Positions 5,639 through 6,910 of a stretch of DNA of 6,910 bases are shown piece by piece. Location of the stretch: contig JAEZJP010000185.1 in NCBI GenBank assembly GCA_023415715.1, forward strand, positions 1 through 6,910, written 5' to 3'. The translations under genes and the position numbers were made by a program. The DNA is from Bacillota bacterium (GTDB taxonomy: Bacteria; Bacillota; Clostridia; Christensenellales; Aristaeellaceae). Under the pieces are notes generated by a model. That model searched no databases. It was not told the DNA's origin and was given only the letters and a program-made list of their open reading frames with translations. Numbering within the stretch: position 1 is the first letter of the stretch; each line of letters begins with the position of its first letter.

Positions 5639-6772
5639 ATGGAACGCATCTTTTATGCCCACAAGGATCTGATGCTGGAAGCTATGGGCTACATTAGCCT
5701 GCTGGCAGGGGATATCTCCCTGGAAGCCACATTAAGCAGGCTGGAGGGACTGTATGCCCAAGCAGTCGATGCGTTCCAGTTCAAAGCGCGCGTGGAACCC
5801 GTGCGCTCTCTGGCCAACGCCATCAGCCAGCACTATATTGCAGATTCAAAGGAAATGGAGCGCTTTTTCCGTCCATTCTCCATTGGTCAGGGAAGCCTTT
5901 CACAAATGCTGATTATGTCGTTTTACGAGCCAACCATTTCCGACTGGTCCGAGCAGGTAAAAAATATCCGCAGGAAATTTTCCGAATTTGTGTTAGGTCC
6001 GGCGCCCGCTCTGCATAAGCTTAATATCGGCCGCCTTTTTGACGATACTGATACAGACGGTAAGGAAGTGCAGCGCCCCCTTGTGGAGCAGTTGGATGAC
6101 ACAGGCCTAACTGATGGGGAGAAATGGCAGATATTGCGGGTCATACAAGATGCCGGTCCCTATCTCGAACAGCTGACTGCAATACTTCTACCGGTAAAAT
6201 CTCTGATAGAGGAAAACATTTCTCTTATACAGCCAGTGCTTGATGATTTTATGAAGCGGTGGCAGGCCTATTTTGAGAGGGTTTCCTTTGATACCTTCCT
6301 GTCTGAGAACATCGGGATAAAAGCGGGTGACCTGAGCGGCTTCACACTGCATATCTACCCTTCTGTTTTCGATTGCAGTTATATCGTTTTGAACATGGAA
6401 TCGGAAACCAAGACCATTTATATGCAACTTGGCGTGTGCCTTCAGGAGGGCGTCAACGTAAAGGCGATGCCCTTGGCAAGCTATCAGCTTCTGGAGGGCT
6501 TAAAAGCGCTGTCGGACAAGAGCAAGCTATCCATCCTCTCCCACATTCGCGACAAACGTTCCTATGGGCAGGCGCTGGCCCGGGAAACGGGCCTTTCCAC
6601 CGCAACCATCTCCCATCATATGAGCGCCCTCATCAATTGCGGTTTCATCCGCATGGAGCGTGTGGAAAACCGTATTTATTACCAAATGGATAAAGAAAAC
6701 CTGCAAAGGTTCATGAAAAAGCTTTCTCTATACCTGTTAAGCGGCGACGGAGCCGATGTGCCTCTTTCCTGA
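5639..6772 (+). CDS. Large ArsR-type winged-helix transcriptional regulator with an N-terminal ligand domain of unknown type
   Basis: The 377-residue product ends in an ArsR-like winged helix-turn-helix at about 283-362. It includes LLEGLKALSDKSKLSIL, a recognition helix near STATISHHMSALI (320-332) and a beta-wing at 337-349. The preceding 280 residues are unlike compact ArsR/SmtB metal sensors of about 100 residues. They are mixed helix and strand with only two cysteines (246, 267) and no metal-site cluster, so an organic ligand is more likely. I infer a sensor role but do not recognise the fold. I prefer the ATG at 5639 because GGAAGG (5626-5631) is 7 bases away. The ATG at 5633 would add two residues but lies only one base from it. 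As second gene of the exporter operon it probably represses that operon, including itself. Confidence 0.82.
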   Translation: MERIFYAHKDLMLEAMGYISLLAGDISLEATLSRLEGLYAQAVDAFQFKARVEPVRSLANAISQHYIADSKEMERFFRPFSIGQGSLSQMLIMSFYEPTISDWSEQVKNIRRKFSEFVLGPAPALHKLNIGRLFDDTDTDGKEVQRPLVEQLDDTGLTDGEKWQILRVIQDAGPYLEQLTAILLPVKSLIEENISLIQPVLDDFMKRWQAYFERVSFDTFLSENIGIKAGDLSGFTLHIYPSVFDCSYIVLNMESETKTIYMQLGVCLQEGVNVKAMPLASYQLLEGLKALSDKSKLSILSHIRDKRSYGQALARETGLSTATISHHMSALINCGFIRMERVENRIYYQMDKENLQRFMKKLSLYLLSGDGADVPLS

Positions 6773-6774
6773 TG

Positions 6775-6803
6775 TCATAACTCCCCTCCCCCATGCATAC
6801 CTT
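6775..6803 (+). promoter_or_regulatory. Candidate sigma-E (mother-cell sporulation) promoter of spoIVA
   Basis: TCATAAC (6775-6781) and CATACCTT (6796-6803) are 14 bases apart. The known sigma-E pattern is a KMATATT-like -35 and a CATACAAT-like -10 with 14-15 bases between. The -35 matches its first five positions and the -10 matches CATAC plus the last T. spoIVA is transcribed by sigma-E in Bacillus subtilis. The start would be near 6811. The element begins three bases after the regulator stop codon. Confidence 0.55.
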
Positions 6804-6826
6804 TCATCAAGCGGATGCAAGGAGGG
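6784..6826 (+). promoter_or_regulatory. Inverted repeat covering the spoIVA ribosome-binding site
   Basis: CCCTCC (6784-6789) can pair with GGAGGG (6821-6826), the Shine-Dalgarno of spoIVA. TGCAT (6794-6798) can pair with ATGCA (6815-6819) inside it. The stem is interrupted by unpaired bases and has no T-run, so it is a weak terminator candidate at best. Both 5' arms lie before the predicted sigma-E start, so only read-through RNA from the exporter operon would form it. Confidence 0.4.
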
Positions 6827-6832
6827 AAACTC

Positions 6833-6910
6833 ATGGATACTGCAAAGCAGTTCAATTTGTATCAGGATATTGCAGAGCGCACCGGCGGCGATGTATACAT
6901 CGGCGTGGTG
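6833..6910 (+). CDS. spoIVA: SpoIVA, stage IV sporulation protein A (N-terminal 26 codons, cut by window edge)
   Basis: SpoIVA is an ATPase that polymerises on the forespore surface and forms the base of the spore coat. Only 26 residues are present. They contain LYQDIAERTGGDVYIGVV (9-26), nearly identical to the highly conserved SpoIVA N-terminus, just before the expected Walker A loop outside the window. The ATG at 6833 has GGAGG at 6821-6825, 7 bases upstream. This shows that the host belongs to a spore-forming lineage. Whether the gene is intact cannot be judged here. Confidence 0.92.
   Translation, partial: MDTAKQFNLYQDIAERTGGDVYIGVV

Noticed and set aside
4378..6772. The exporter-regulator pair as a recent mobile insertion
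   Set aside because: No terminal repeats, integrase, transposase or obvious change in base composition or codon style flank it, so transfer cannot be supported from this window.

Overview
The window looks like chromosomal DNA from an endospore-forming member of the Clostridia with moderately high GC. Two markers support this. The first is a SCIFF (six-cysteine) peptide gene next to its radical SAM maturase, a pair characteristic of Clostridia. The second is the first 26 codons of spoIVA, a spore-coat morphogenesis ATPase gene, at the right edge. Genus cannot be read from the sequence. All genes are on the + strand.

Layout: (1) 1-161 is a non-coding leader ending in a strong promoter. (2) 162-1058 holds yajC (Sec translocon accessory protein) and a four-helix TIGR04086-type membrane protein. 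They are separated by a perfect terminator hairpin whose 3' arm is also the ribosome-binding site of the second gene. (3) 1059-2758 holds scfA and scfB, a RiPP precursor and its SPASM-type radical SAM thioether-forming enzyme. scfA has its own consensus promoter, and a terminator-like hairpin lies between the two genes. (4) 2791-4206 holds a membrane-anchored HtrA/DegP-type serine protease with one PDZ domain, its own promoter and a strong terminator. (5) 4279-6772 is a two-gene cassette of an MFS exporter and a large ArsR-type winged-helix regulator, driven by a near-consensus extended -10 promoter with repeat motifs that could be operators. (6) 6775-6910 holds a sigma-E-like promoter candidate and the start of spoIVA.

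How the genes fit together: yajC, TIGR04086, scfA and scfB form the conserved clostridial SCIFF neighbourhood. The precursor made by scfA is expected to be cross-linked by ScfB. HtrA is an envelope quality-control protease downstream of this Sec/RiPP block. The exporter-regulator pair is a self-contained unit, probably autoregulated and induced by an unknown ligand. No phage, transposon, CRISPR, rRNA or tRNA feature was seen.

The most unusual observations are regulatory. Three genes (TIGR04086, scfA, spoIVA) have Shine-Dalgarno (SD) sequences pairable with an upstream complementary arm. For scfA and spoIVA that arm lies at or before the predicted start site of the gene's own promoter, so only read-through transcripts would carry the full hairpin. 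The SCIFF peptide also has a seventh cysteine and a C-terminal tail of about 20 residues that I do not expect from the family.
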